Shown here: positions 1 to 9,926 of the stretch, piece by piece
How positions within the stretch are numbered: the stretch's first letter is position 1
Layout: every line of letters starts with the position of its first letter
Source: Myotis daubentonii
Taxonomy: Eukaryota > Chordata > Mammalia > Chiroptera > Vespertilionidae
Assembly: GCF_963259705.1 (NCBI RefSeq)
Contig: NC_081842.1
Location: 181,912,349 to 181,976,348, forward strand
Direction: 5' to 3'
Length of the DNA stretch: 64,000 bases
Made by a program: the position numbers and the translations under genes
Notes under the pieces: model-generated
Seen by the model: only the letters and a program-made list of their open reading frames with translations
The model's database searches: none
Told to the model about the DNA's origin: nothing

Positions 1-1428
1 ATGGAAGGGCTGCTGACAAGATGCAGAGCACTGCCCGCTCTGGCCACCTGCAACCACCAGCTCTCTGGGTACATTCCCCGCAGGTTTTCCCACTGTGCCC
101 CAGGGAGAGGGAAGCGCTTGGCGCTGTCCTGCATGTTCCAGCCCCAGAACCTTCGGGAAGACCAGGTGCTCCCAGTGGAGGGCAGATCTGGCGACCTGAC
201 CTGTAAGAGCCAGCGGCTGATGCTGCAGGTGGGCCTGATCCACCCAGCAAGCTCCGGCTGTTACCACCTCCTGCCCTACACTGTTCGTGCCATGGAGAAG
301 CTGGTGCGGGTGATAGACCAGGAGATGCAGGCCATTGGCGGGCAGAAGGTCAACATGCCCAGCCTCAGCCCAGCAGAGCTCTGGCGAGCCTCCAACCGGT
401 GGGACTTGATGGGCAGGGAGCTGCTAAGACTTAGAGACAGACATGGCAAGGAATACTGCTTAGGACCAACTCATGAGGAAGCCATTACAGCCCTGGTCGC
501 CTCCCAGAAGACACTGTCCTACAAGCAGCTCCCATTCCTGCTGTACCAGGTGACAAGGAAGTTTCGGGATGAGCCCAGGCCCCGCTTTGGTCTTCTCCGT
601 GGCCGAGAGTTTTACATGAAGGACATGTACACCTTCGACTCCTCCCCAGAGGCCGCCCGGCAGACCTACAGCCTGGTATGTGATGCCTACGGCGGCCTGT
701 TCGACAGGCTGGGGCTGCGGTGTGTCAAGGTCCAGGCAGACGTGGGCAGCATCGGGGGCACGATGTCTCACGAGTTCCAGCTCCCAGTGGAGATCGGAGA
801 GGACCGGTTTGCTATCTGCACCAGCTGCAGCTTCTCGGCCAACGTGGAGACGCTAGGCTCGTCTCAAATGAACTGCCCTGCTTGCCAGGGACCACTGACT
901 GAAACCAGAGGCATTGAGGTGGGGCACACGTTTTACCTGGGCACCAAGTACTCCTCCATTTTCAATGCCCAGTTTATCAACATCCATGGCAAACCTTCCC
1001 TGGCTGAAATGGGGTGCTATGGCTTAGGTGTGACACGGATCTTGGCTGCTGCCATTGAGGTTCTCTCTACAGAAGATTGCATTCGCTGGCCTAGCCTCCT
1101 GGCTCCTTACCAAGTCTGCCTCATCCCCCCGAAGAAGGGCAGTAAGGAAGAGGTGGCTGCAGAGCTCACGGGGCAGCTGTATGACCACATCTCAGAGGCA
1201 GTGCCGCAGCTTCGTGGGGAGATCCTACTGGATGACAGGACCCATCTGACCATTGGAAACAGACTGAAGGATGCCAACAAATTTGGCTACCCCTTTGTGA
1301 TCATCGCCGGCAAGAGGGCCTTGGAGGACCCTGCCCATTTTGAGGTTTGGTGCCAGAACACCAGCGAAGTGGTCTTTCTCACCAAAGAAGCAGTCGTAGA
1401 ATTACTGAGCCACGTGCAGGTTGTCTAA
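1..1428 (+). CDS. PARS2: Mitochondrial prolyl-tRNA synthetase (class II aaRS)
   Basis: Charges mitochondrial tRNA-Pro with proline in the matrix. The frame is open for 475 codons and ends in TAA at 1426-1428, the same length as human PARS2, and the coding part is intronless as in other mammals. Visible class II landmarks: motif 1 region near residues 78-92, GPTHEE at 155-160, motif 2 with FRDEPRPRFGLLRGREFYMKD spanning 188-208 and motif 3 GCYGLGVTR at 338-346. An HGTP-type anticodon-binding domain follows from about 368 to 475. Two CxxC pairs (C273/C276 and C292/C295) lie between motifs 2 and 3; bacterial-type ProRS carry similar pairs. The interval between motifs 2 and 3 is only about 130 residues, so the large bacterial INS editing domain is absent, as expected for mitochondrial ProRS. 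The Arg-rich, acid-poor N-terminus (about 1-40) fits a mitochondrial presequence. The ATG is the first base of the window, so 5' UTR and promoter are not visible. The gene is divergent in strand from TTC4. Confidence 0.97.
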   Translation: MEGLLTRCRALPALATCNHQLSGYIPRRFSHCAPGRGKRLALSCMFQPQNLREDQVLPVEGRSGDLTCKSQRLMLQVGLIHPASSGCYHLLPYTVRAMEKLVRVIDQEMQAIGGQKVNMPSLSPAELWRASNRWDLMGRELLRLRDRHGKEYCLGPTHEEAITALVASQKTLSYKQLPFLLYQVTRKFRDEPRPRFGLLRGREFYMKDMYTFDSSPEAARQTYSLVCDAYGGLFDRLGLRCVKVQADVGSIGGTMSHEFQLPVEIGEDRFAICTSCSFSANVETLGSSQMNCPACQGPLTETRGIEVGHTFYLGTKYSSIFNAQFINIHGKPSLAEMGCYGLGVTRILAAAIEVLSTEDCIRWPSLLAPYQVCLIPPKKGSKEEVAAELTGQLYDHISEAVPQLRGEILLDDRTHLTIGNRLKDANKFGYPFVIIAGKRALEDPAHFEVWCQNTSEVVFLTKEAVVELLSHVQVV

Positions 1429-2250
1429 ATGCCCCAGCCCACCCTCCTCATGTTGAGCCTTGGAGTTCATTCTAATGCTGCTCCCTTTTCTGCACTCCTT
1501 TCTGGGGCTGGTCTCAGAAACAGGGCAGCTCATGGACGATGAGCACATGTTAGGAAAACCAATTTTTATCCAGTCATTTGTTCAAACTATATGTATTTAA
1601 AGTCATTAGCTTGGTCCCTTCTCTGGCCTGGCCATGCTGCCACATAACATTCCTTTGATATCTTGTTAGGAGGCAAGAAAGAGCAGACTTCTTGTCCTGG
1701 CCCTGAGGCAAGTCACTTCCCTTCTCTCAGCTGTTTCCCATGTGTAGGGTGGGAGTGGCTGATGGCCGAGGCCCTCCTGGCTCCATAGTCTGACCACAGA
1801 ACACTTGCTGCATATAGTCTGGAGAGCAGGCCATGAGAAAATGGAACTAGATCTGTAAAGTCTTTAACAGCTGTCTGTCACTGGCTGGTTCCACGAGAGG
1901 TTCATAACAGACAGATCTGGTTCCTCTAATCCCCTTTAGTCTAATTTACACAGAAAGTTGATATAATCAGCTAATGACCCCAGTAGATCTACTCTATTGA
2001 GGTGGCTCTGCACTGAGATCATGTTGAGACGACTGAATAAAGTCAAACTATTGGGATGAGCCGTGCGTGTTCATTTGAAACAGTGGTGACATTTGTCATC
2101 TTAATAGTATGTGGTACCTTGTCTTGAGAGTCTTCTTTCCCTTCTTTTTCTACCATTTCTACATCCCATTGCAAAAGGGGGATGGGTGTCCGGGAAAGTG
2201 TGTTTTAAACTGTTTCTTCCACAAATAAAGGATAGCAGGCTTTGAGTGCC
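1429..2250 (+). other. PARS2: PARS2 3' UTR and candidate poly(A) signals
   Basis: Non-coding sequence directly after the PARS2 stop. Two canonical AATAAA hexamers on the + strand, at 2036-2041 and 2224-2229, are the best candidates for 3' end formation. No clear young repeat interrupts this stretch. Which signal is used cannot be decided from sequence alone. Confidence 0.5.
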
Positions 2251-2765
2251 ACTATGACCTTATCGTCAGTGCAGTTAGATCCTAGAGCCATGATGGGTGA
2301 ATACTAAAAGTCTCTGCGTGAATTATGTGGAAAATTAGGAGCAAACTTGAGCCACTACTGCAGTGCCACCTGCTTTCATTGCTCCTGCTCACCAGATTAG
2401 GTTCCCGACAAGTCCAAATCCAACAAGACTCTGACAAGGACAAGCTCAAAGCCACCACCTCCTGAAAGCATACCTGATGACATCTGGAAGTGGTTTTCCC
2501 TCCGGCTCCCCCGAGCTCTCCTGTTCAGCCCTTCTTGTTTGGGGCCACAAAACTCCTTATTTGGTGGGCCAGCCTCTTGTAGCTGATGGTCAGCTCCCTG
2601 AGCCCAGGGTCCTAGGCAGATTCCAAGTGCCCTGCAGTTCATGTCTTGACCAGCTGTTCCACCTGCCACACAACTTCCAAGCAATTTGTTACTGCAAGAG
2701 TAACCCACCCTAAGCACACACCAACCATTAGGTTCCCTCAGCAAAGCCTATGCCAAGCCCTAATG

Positions 2766-2944
2766 CTGTGGGTCGCAACCATCGGAAAACACACATAGCA
2801 TATAAGATATTTACATTACGATTCATAACAGTAGCAAAATTACAGTTACGAAGTAGCAACAAAAATAATTTTATGGCTGGGGGTCACCACAACATGAGGA
2901 ACTGTATTAAAGGGTCGCGGCATTAGGAAGGTTGAGAACCACTG
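2766..2944 (-). mobile_element. SPIN-type non-autonomous hAT element
   Basis: It reads on the - strand from the terminal CAGTGGTTCTCAACC through GCCGCGACCC, the AT-rich core with the TTATGAATCGTAATG block, to a degraded distal end. It matches the five other copies in this window (17.9, 19.8, 32.9, 42.5 and 59.4 kb). The end at 2766 lacks the outer bases of the inverted repeat, and no 8-bp target duplication is readable. SPIN elements are hAT transposons known from little brown bat and several unrelated tetrapods. Confidence 0.85.
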
Positions 2945-3998
2945 CATGGCTCCCAGGCCCAGCATGTAGGTCAGGAGATGCAGATTCTGACAGCAAACCT
3001 AAAAAGGCTGGGCTGTGAGGTACGGGAGCGTGGTCCTACTCAGAGGTTCTGCTTATGGGGTAGGATGTGGCCAGTGTCGGGAATTTAAAAGCCCCTGGAT
3101 GATTCTAATGTACAAAGTCCATTGAGAGCTCCTGGTATGTGGGTAGCTGCCTTCTCTGAGCCCACTGTGTAGTTGAGCGTTTCTTTGAATAATTTCGGTT
3201 GTACATTATCAGACTGATGTGAGCTCACTGCTTTTAATGGTCTGGTTTTTATTTATTGGGGGCTTTCCATGTGCCATTGTGCTGTGAGGCCCTTTATATA
3301 CTGTTTTCAGTCTTTGAAACTGTGCAGGGGGGGTGCTGTTATTCCCATTTTACCAATGAGTGAACCTGAAATTTAAGCAACTTACTCAAGGATGCACAGC
3401 TTTTAAATATCAGAGCTAGAACCCAAATATTGACAAAACCTATGCCCCTCAACCATACCACATGGCCTCTGCCTGTGCAAAAGTGATTTCAGTAAATAAA
3501 ACTGAATTACTTATATCTAATCAAGTTAGCCTAAAATAAATGAGAAATTAGAATTTGTGCAAATAGATGCATCTATATTTAAATTTGTACTCTATAATGA
3601 AGGCTAGCCAAATGTAAGCACTTTTAAAAACCAATTAATTTTACACTCTCATAAGTGTATGAGTTAATAGAATGATATAGAATTCAGGAAGTCTAGAGTG
3701 GGAGGAGCACTTGGAGCCTGCCTGTCCAACCCTCACTTAACAGATGGGAACAGGCCCAAAGTGGGAATTCACCTGCCACATACCATATAACTCGCAAAGG
3801 CCTGATTGCAGGCCAGGTGCTACATCCCCTAAATTAGGCTACACCCCTTGATCTTACTGTATTAAGAGAGGTCTGGTTGGATCAACCTTTGAGCTACAGA
3901 AGCCTTGTAGCTCTGAAATAGGCATCTGTCCTCTGCTTTCCCATACTGGGAGAGCAGTGATTTGCCCAAGGTCTAATTGGAAACCTAGGTGTCCTGAT

Positions 3999-4017
3999 TC
4001 CTAAGCCAGTGTTTCTT
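3999..4017. repeat. Target-site duplication of HAL1 (3' side of the element)
   Basis: TCCTAAGCCAGTGTTTCTT is identical to 6376-6394, and the element's poly-A/T tail starts immediately inside it. This is the signature of target-primed reverse transcription. Confidence 0.9.
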
Positions 4018-6375
4018 TTTTTTTTTTTTTTTAAATCTTTATTGTTCAGATTATTATAGTTGTTCCTCTTTTTTCCCCCCATAGCTCCCCTCCACCCAGT
4101 TCCCACCCCACCCTCTGCCCTCCCCCCCTCCCCACTGTCCTCATCCATAGGTGCACGATTATTGTCCAGTCTCTTCCCGCATCCCCCACACCCCTTTCCC
4201 CCCCAAGAATAGTCCACTCCCTTTCTATGCCCCTGATTCTATTATAATCACCAGTTTATTCTGTTCATCAGATTATTTATTCACTTGATTTTTAGATTCA
4301 CTTGTTGATAGATGTGTATTTGTTGTTCATAATTTGTATCTTTACCTTTTTCTTCTTCCTCTTCTTAAAGGATACCTTTCAGCATTTCATATAATACTGG
4401 TTCGGTGGTGATGAATTCCTTTAGCTTTTCCTTATCTGTGAAGCTCTTTATCTGACCTTCAATTCTGAATTATAGCTTTGCTGGATAAAGTAATCTAGGT
4501 TGTAGGTTCTTGCTATTCATCACTTTGAATATTTCTTGCCACTCCCTTCTGGCCTGCAAAGTTTCTGTTCAGAAATCAGCTGACAGTCATATGGGTACTC
4601 CCTTGTAGGTAACTGACTGTCTTTCTCTTGCTGCTTTTAAGATTCTCTCTTTGTCTTTTGCTCTTGGCATTTTAATTATGATGTGTCTTGGTGTGGTCCT
4701 CTTTGGATTCCTTTTGTTTGGGGTTCTCTGCACTTCCTGGACTTGTAAGTCTATTTCTTTCATCAGGTAGGGGAAGTCTTCTGTCATTATTTCTTCAAAT
4801 AGGTGTTTGATATCTTGCTCTCTCTCTTCTTCTGGCACCCCTATAATTCAGATGTTGGTGCACTTGAAGCTGTCCCAGAGGCTCCTTACACTGTCTTCGT
4901 ATTTTTTGGATTCTTTTTTCATTTTGCTTTTCCGGTTGGGTGTTTTTTGCTTCTTCGTATTTCAAATCTTTGACTTGATTCTTGCAATCCTCTAGTCTGC
5001 TATTGGAACTCTGTATAATATCCTTTATTTCAGTCAGTGTATGCTTAATTTCTATTTGGTCCTTTATCATAATCTCGAGGGTCTCACTAGATTTCTTGAG
5101 GGTCTCACTACATCTATTGGTGGTTTATAGAATATTCTTGAAAAACCTTATAAGTGTGGTTTTTGAATTCTATATCCAGTAGTTTGCTTTCCTCCATTTC
5201 TGTCATTTGTGTCCTGTTTGTCTCCACATTTTTTTTTTATGCTTCCCTGTGTTGGTAGAGTGGCTTTATGTGCTAGGTGTCCTATAGGTCCCAGTGGTTC
5301 AGCCTCCCCAATTACCTGAGGTGGACACTCTTGGTGCATGCCTTTGTGAGCTTTGTGCACAGTCTTGTTGTAGTTAAGTCTTGATTGTTGTAGGTATCAC
5401 TGAGAGGAATTGACCTCCAGGCCTACTGGCTGTGAGAATCAGCTGTGTCTACAGTGGGAGAACTTCTGTGCTGAAGACACCCTTCTGGGGCAAGACTTGC
5501 TTCAGTAGGGCTTTGGTGCTCACTGAGTCTGCCCCCTGAGTGTGTCCCTTATGGATCTGAGGAGTTGTAATCTGGATAGTCCCACTCTGACCACTGGGTA
5601 CACTGGCTCTTGGATCTAAGGAAGTGCTAATTTAGCCTCTGCCTGAGGCTACCCAGCAGGAGCTACGAAGAGATCTGCAGATTCCCCTTCCTTGTTTGGG
5701 GTTTGGAGGTGCCCAAATGAGGCCCAGCTGTGAGGCAATGCAAGCTGCTGTGGGGCCTTGGGCCTTCTCTTGGAAGTTCTGGGTCTGTCTGGCCCAGCTT
5801 CAGTTTGTTTGGTAATTTTCAGATTGCAAAGGGCCAGGGCATTCATATGCAAAAGCCTCTGCTGCAGCTTGGGTGGGGCAGGGTCTCGGGGACAACAGGG
5901 CGGAGCAAGCAGCTCTGGCTGATCCTCAGCCCTGCCCTAAGGGGCCCCGCGTCTCAGTGTCCCTGTAATCGCTGGAAGCACCCTTGAGAGAAAGCCGCCC
6001 TTGAGTTCCGAGTTCTGCCTGCTGCCAGACAGTCCAGTCTCTCCCCGTATGAGTCTGGGTCCCCAGAGACTCGCCCGGAACTGGAGTTCAGAGCAGTCGG
6101 GGGCTTGTGGCACCCTCCCGATTCAAAAAGACAGCCGCGTCCTCAGTCGCCAGCCCTTGCCGCGTGCGCTCGAGCCTCCGTACCTCTGTACTCCACCTCC
6201 ACAGCTTCTCTGAGTCTCAGTGTGCTTTTCTCTTTCCTTCTAGTTGTAGAATTTCCGCTCAGCCCGCCTTCCTGTAGTTCTGGATGATGTCCATTTTGTC
6301 TTTTAGTTGTATTTTTGAATTTGTTGTGGGAGGCAGCAATTTCCGGTGTTTACCTATGCCGCCATCTTGGTTTTC
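4018..6375 (-). mobile_element. HAL1-like (half-L1) retrotransposon, apparently full length
   Basis: An antisense LINE of 2358 bp with a poly(A) tail (poly-T on + at 4018-4032) and a GC-rich 5' region. Its first bases read GAAAACCAAGATGGCGGC on the - strand, a typical L1 5' UTR start. The - strand encodes L1 ORF1-like protein in pieces: a coiled-coil section at about 5070-4840 and the RRM/C-terminal section at about 4840-4360, with residues IIKMPRAKDKERILKAARE. The ORF1-like frame ends at about 4365, and only about 350 bp of 3' sequence follow. No reverse transcriptase or endonuclease ORF2 is present, which defines HAL1. ORF1 is broken by frameshifts. A 19-bp target-site duplication TCCTAAGCCAGTGTTTCTT flanks it at 3999-4017 and 6376-6394. 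Confidence 0.88.
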
Positions 6376-6394
6376 TCCTAAGCCAGTGTTTCTT
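6376..6394. repeat. Target-site duplication of HAL1 (5' side of the element)
   Basis: Perfect 19-bp copy of 3999-4017, adjoining the 5' UTR start of the HAL1. It shows that the insertion is not 5'-truncated. Confidence 0.9.
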
Positions 6395-6573
6395 GTAGTA
6401 GCCAGGAGCAGTATAATTTGGTTGAAAGTTCTAAAGAGATACAATCCTAGATCCACCTCTAGCACCTTATACAAATTACTTGCCCTTAGTGTATCTCAGA
6501 TTCTTCATCTGTAAGATGCCCTCATGATAATGGTACCTACTGCCCAGTGTTGCCTGGAGGTTGGCTGAGCTTA

Positions 6574-6847
6574 TCTATAATAATAAAAAGGGTACTATGC
6601 TAATTAGACTGGACAACTTCTGGATGTCATTCCAGATGTCCTTCCTGACAAAGCCAGCACTGGAGGGAAGCCAGCCCGGGTCCCGGGTGCCTGTGGGCAA
6701 CCCGAGGGAAGCCAGGCCTGGTCCCAGGTGCCTGCAGGCGGCCAGAGGAGGGAAGCCCAGGTCCCGGGTGCTGGAGGGAAGCTGGTGCCGGCAGCCGGGG
6801 GAAGGAAGGCCTACTCTTGCATGAATTTTCATGCATCAGGCCTCTAG
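6574..6847 (+). mobile_element. HeliBat-type non-autonomous Helitron
   Basis: Begins TCTATAATAATAAAAAGGG after a host A, continues with the shared TATGCTAATTAGACTGGA block, and ends GGCCTCTAG before a host T, so insertion was between A and T as Helitrons do. A palindromic TGCATGAATTTTCATGCA lies about 10 bp inside the CTAG end and is the expected 3' hairpin. The body is GC-rich with internal short repeats. No Rep/helicase coding is present. Confidence 0.88.
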
Positions 6848-6853
6848 TATGTA

Positions 6854-6893
<40 letters not shown>

Positions 6894-7286
6894 GAAATAT
6901 GCAAATTAGGTTGGGATGCCATAATGGGTCACAGCCAGACAGGAGTAGGTTGCACGCTCAGGTGAGGCCTGGAGCAGAGATGGCCGGAGCTGGAGCAGAC
7001 ACGGACAGGGACAGGGGCGCCAGCCTGCGGCTGAGTGCAGGCCCAGAGAGGAGATGGTGAGCCTGGGCCCACCTCCCACGAGTGCAGTGTGGCTCCCTCC
7101 CACCTCCTGCGGAATCAGCAAGGGTCCCTCCTGGCTCCTATGGGCACCAGTGGCTCGCTTCTGCCTCACGCAGAAGCCGCACGGCTCCCATGGAAGCAGT
7201 GTAGCTCCCGGTGGTGCGCTGCGGTTCCCGCCAGCTCCCGTGGCAGTATGTGGCCTACTGCACGCGATCGTGCAATGGGATACTAG
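6848..7286 (+). mobile_element. HeliBat-like element with (GT)n expansion at its 5' end
   Basis: After the CTAG of the preceding Helitron comes a (GT)n run at 6857-6890, then the HeliBat-type block AATATGCAAATTAG at about 6896-6909 and a GC-rich body. It ends at GGGATACTAG (CTAG 7283-7286), followed by a host T. A palindrome-like GCGATCGTGCAATGGGAT precedes the end. The original TC start is not recognisable, apparently overwritten by the microsatellite, so the 5' boundary is approximate. Confidence 0.6.
6857..6890. repeat. (GT)n microsatellite
   Basis: About seventeen GT units between the CTAG end of one HeliBat and the body of the next. Confidence 0.95.
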
Positions 7287-7904
7287 TGTATATGAAATGC
7301 TTAACCCTTACTGTGCTCTCAGGAAACACTTCCCTCACACCAGATGACTTAGGAAACACCCCCAATGGGAGCTCAGGTGCTGCTGTTAACTTTATGTTCA
7401 GACCTGGATCTTGTTTTCTTGATGTGATGCTTTACAAGCTTCCTGGGGAATGCCACCAGCCAGAACTAAGCAGTGCCTGCAGAATTTTTCTCCTTAGAGG
7501 AGAGACTGAAATATTCAAATTGTGTACCTTTCTCCTTCCTGAAGTTGCCAGTGTTACCTTTCCATAAATTGATGAAATGGAAAGGCTGGCAAAACAACAA
7601 GTACCGGCTGTATTATTGTTCATTCCTTGGGGAGATCTAGAAGCAACTGGCTGGGAAATATTTAGCAGAATTAATACTTGGGGACAAAGGTTGATGCATA
7701 ACAAAACCATCATGTAAATCAAGCTTAGGATGTAAATCAAGCGCTCCATTAATATTCTGTGTTTCAATGGAAGAGACACCTGCTGGGCTCTCCATAAAGA
7801 GCTTTGCAGGAATCCGTTGAAATTGTCATTTCCTTACCTACCTGCCATTTCTACACCCAGGCACCAGAATGCTTTTTCAAATGGGTTATCATCATCCAAG
7901 GGTA

Positions 7905-8112
7905 TGTACAGTTTTATTTTATTTATTTATTTTTATTTATTTCAGAGAGGAGGGAGAGATACAAACATCAATGGTGAGAATCATAGATCGGCTGCCTCCT
8001 GCACACCCCCTACCAGGGATTGGCCAGCAACCCGGGCATGTGGCCTGACCAGGAACAAACTGTGATCTGGTTCGTAGGTTGGTGCTTAACCACTGAGAAC
8101 GTGGCTGGGCCT
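7905..8112 (-). mobile_element. Ves SINE (tRNA-derived), antisense
   Basis: T-rich tail at 7910-7945, then CAGAGAGGAGGGAGAGAT, a GGCTGCCTCCTGCAC block, and on the - strand the tRNA-like head with degenerate A/B boxes near 8040-8110. The structure is the same as the other Ves copies here. It is diverged and no clean target duplication was found. Confidence 0.8.
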
Positions 8113-9926
8113 AAAGCTTTGTTTTAAAGTTAGAAAATATTTTTATAATTATGGATAGTTTTCTATAATATGGAAAATATTTTTATGATGTTATTGCAAA
8201 TTTAGGGAACATTTGAAGAAAATCAAGGTTATTTGATTTAAAATAATGGCTTATATCATAGTGACCCATAGTAGAGACTCAGGTCAGACTTCCTGGGCCA
8301 CTTGATAGCCATGTGACCTTGTGCAAGTATGACCATCCTCATACTCCCAGCTCTTTCCGGTCAGTAAAATACAGACAACAGTGCCTGGCTAACAGCACGT
8401 GCTTGGTAAGTGGCAGCTGCCCTTGTTAGGCCAATTAGCCCTTTGCATATGGTAGGTGGGTGGGTAGCGCATGTGGGCCAGCAGAAGGGGGTGGTACCTT
8501 TAGGCTCCCCACATTCAGATACCACTTTGGTGTCCAATCCTGTTAGGCCAGCATCTCTCAAGGCTTCTATGAGCTTCCATGGGTTGTTGCTAACTAAATG
8601 TCAGGCCTCTTGCACAAAGTGTGGAGTTCTTACAAAGAGAACTAAGCAGGAGTCTCTAGCTGGGAAGCAAGGGAGAATGGCTCAATATGGCCTCAGCCGG
8701 CTTAGGATGGAAGCTGAGCTTCAGTTCCTGGCCACAAGCAGTGTGGTCTTTGTAAATAATCCACACCAAGTTGCCCTTCAAAGACAAGGAAGCACACGGC
8801 ACAAAACCTCACATCAGTACATTTTAAGGACAGCAGCTGATTTCAGTTTAATGATGTATTAGTTAGCTTTGCCACAGTAACAAACCCCCAAATCTCAGTG
8901 CCATTACCACAAGCATTCATTCCTCATTCATGTTACAATCTGTGGCTGTAGCGCAGCTGCTGCAGCTGTGCCCCACATGGTTTACAATTCTGGTACCCAA
9001 GCTGAAGGAACAGCCCTAATCTGGGAAATATGTGTTCACGGTAAAAGGAAAAGAACATGAACCTTCCACACCATGGCTCTTCAGGGGGAAGGGGTGGGCA
9101 CTGCGAGAAGTCACAAGGCTACAGGTAAGGACATACAAAGCCCTCTAGGTACAACTATGACAGTGACTCAACATGCCAAAAAGTTTTCCAATTTAAAAGG
9201 CACAATATCCTAAAATGTGAAAAACTGGGGAAGAATGCAGAGTCCACTGTCCAAGTGTATCACAGCCCTCCATATTGCAAAGATAGGAAAACTGTCAAAC
9301 CTTTTAGGGGTTCTGGAGGATGCCAGAATGTAGGTGTTTACAGATGCAGAAACAGGACCCAGCTTTCCTGGCCCCATCTTACCCCACAGTATCTTCAGTA
9401 TCCACACACAGCAACCCTCCATGCTCATGAAATAACTGCAGGTCAGGCTCAGCTTTAGTGCCTTAAAATTACCTGCATGGTTTGTATATATGCAGTTTGA
9501 GGGGTAGCTTCTCCAAAGCCTCTAACTCCACAAAGGTTCAGAACCAAGTCACTAGATCCTGACTCAGCCCAGTGAGTTCCTTGGGTCAGTTGTTGTGGTG
9601 ACTGCAACAGATGGTCCCTTCAGAGAGGGAGGCTGGTAGTTAGCACAGCTCAGAGTCCTTAAGGATGTCATGACCAAAGCAGAGTTCTGTATCAACAGAG
9701 GAGAATGAAGACTAGCTGAGGCTCAGCACTCTGATCAGAGAGGCTGCAGCTCCGGGAAGTCAGCAGCTCTTCCCCACCCACAATGTGAGGAAGGACTGTC
9801 TCCAGGGTGACAGAAAGAAAGTGTTGGATTCTAGGAGTATGTCCAGCTGATTCAAGGATGCTGTAGTCCAGGCAGAGGCGGATCTGGGAGGAGATCCAGG
9901 TGGCCGGGCCCCGCAGCCTGACTCAG

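Larger units (their letters stand above)
1429..9926. other. PARS2-TTC4 intergenic region and TTC4 3' flank
   Basis: Beyond the repeats listed separately (SPIN 2766, HAL1 4018, HeliBats 6574 and 6848, Ves 7905), this holds MIR-like fragments near 3320-3440 and 6400-6560. Another old interspersed repeat begins at about 8860 (TGTATTAGTTAGCTTTGCC). Unique sequence at about 9060-9926 probably includes the TTC4 3' UTR on the - strand. The poly(A) site was not identified. No conserved ORF was seen. Confidence 0.5.

Noticed and set aside
7035..7567. ORFs of 83-118 codons on +
   Set aside because: Mostly within the GC-rich HeliBat body at 6896-7286, with no coding signature or splice context.
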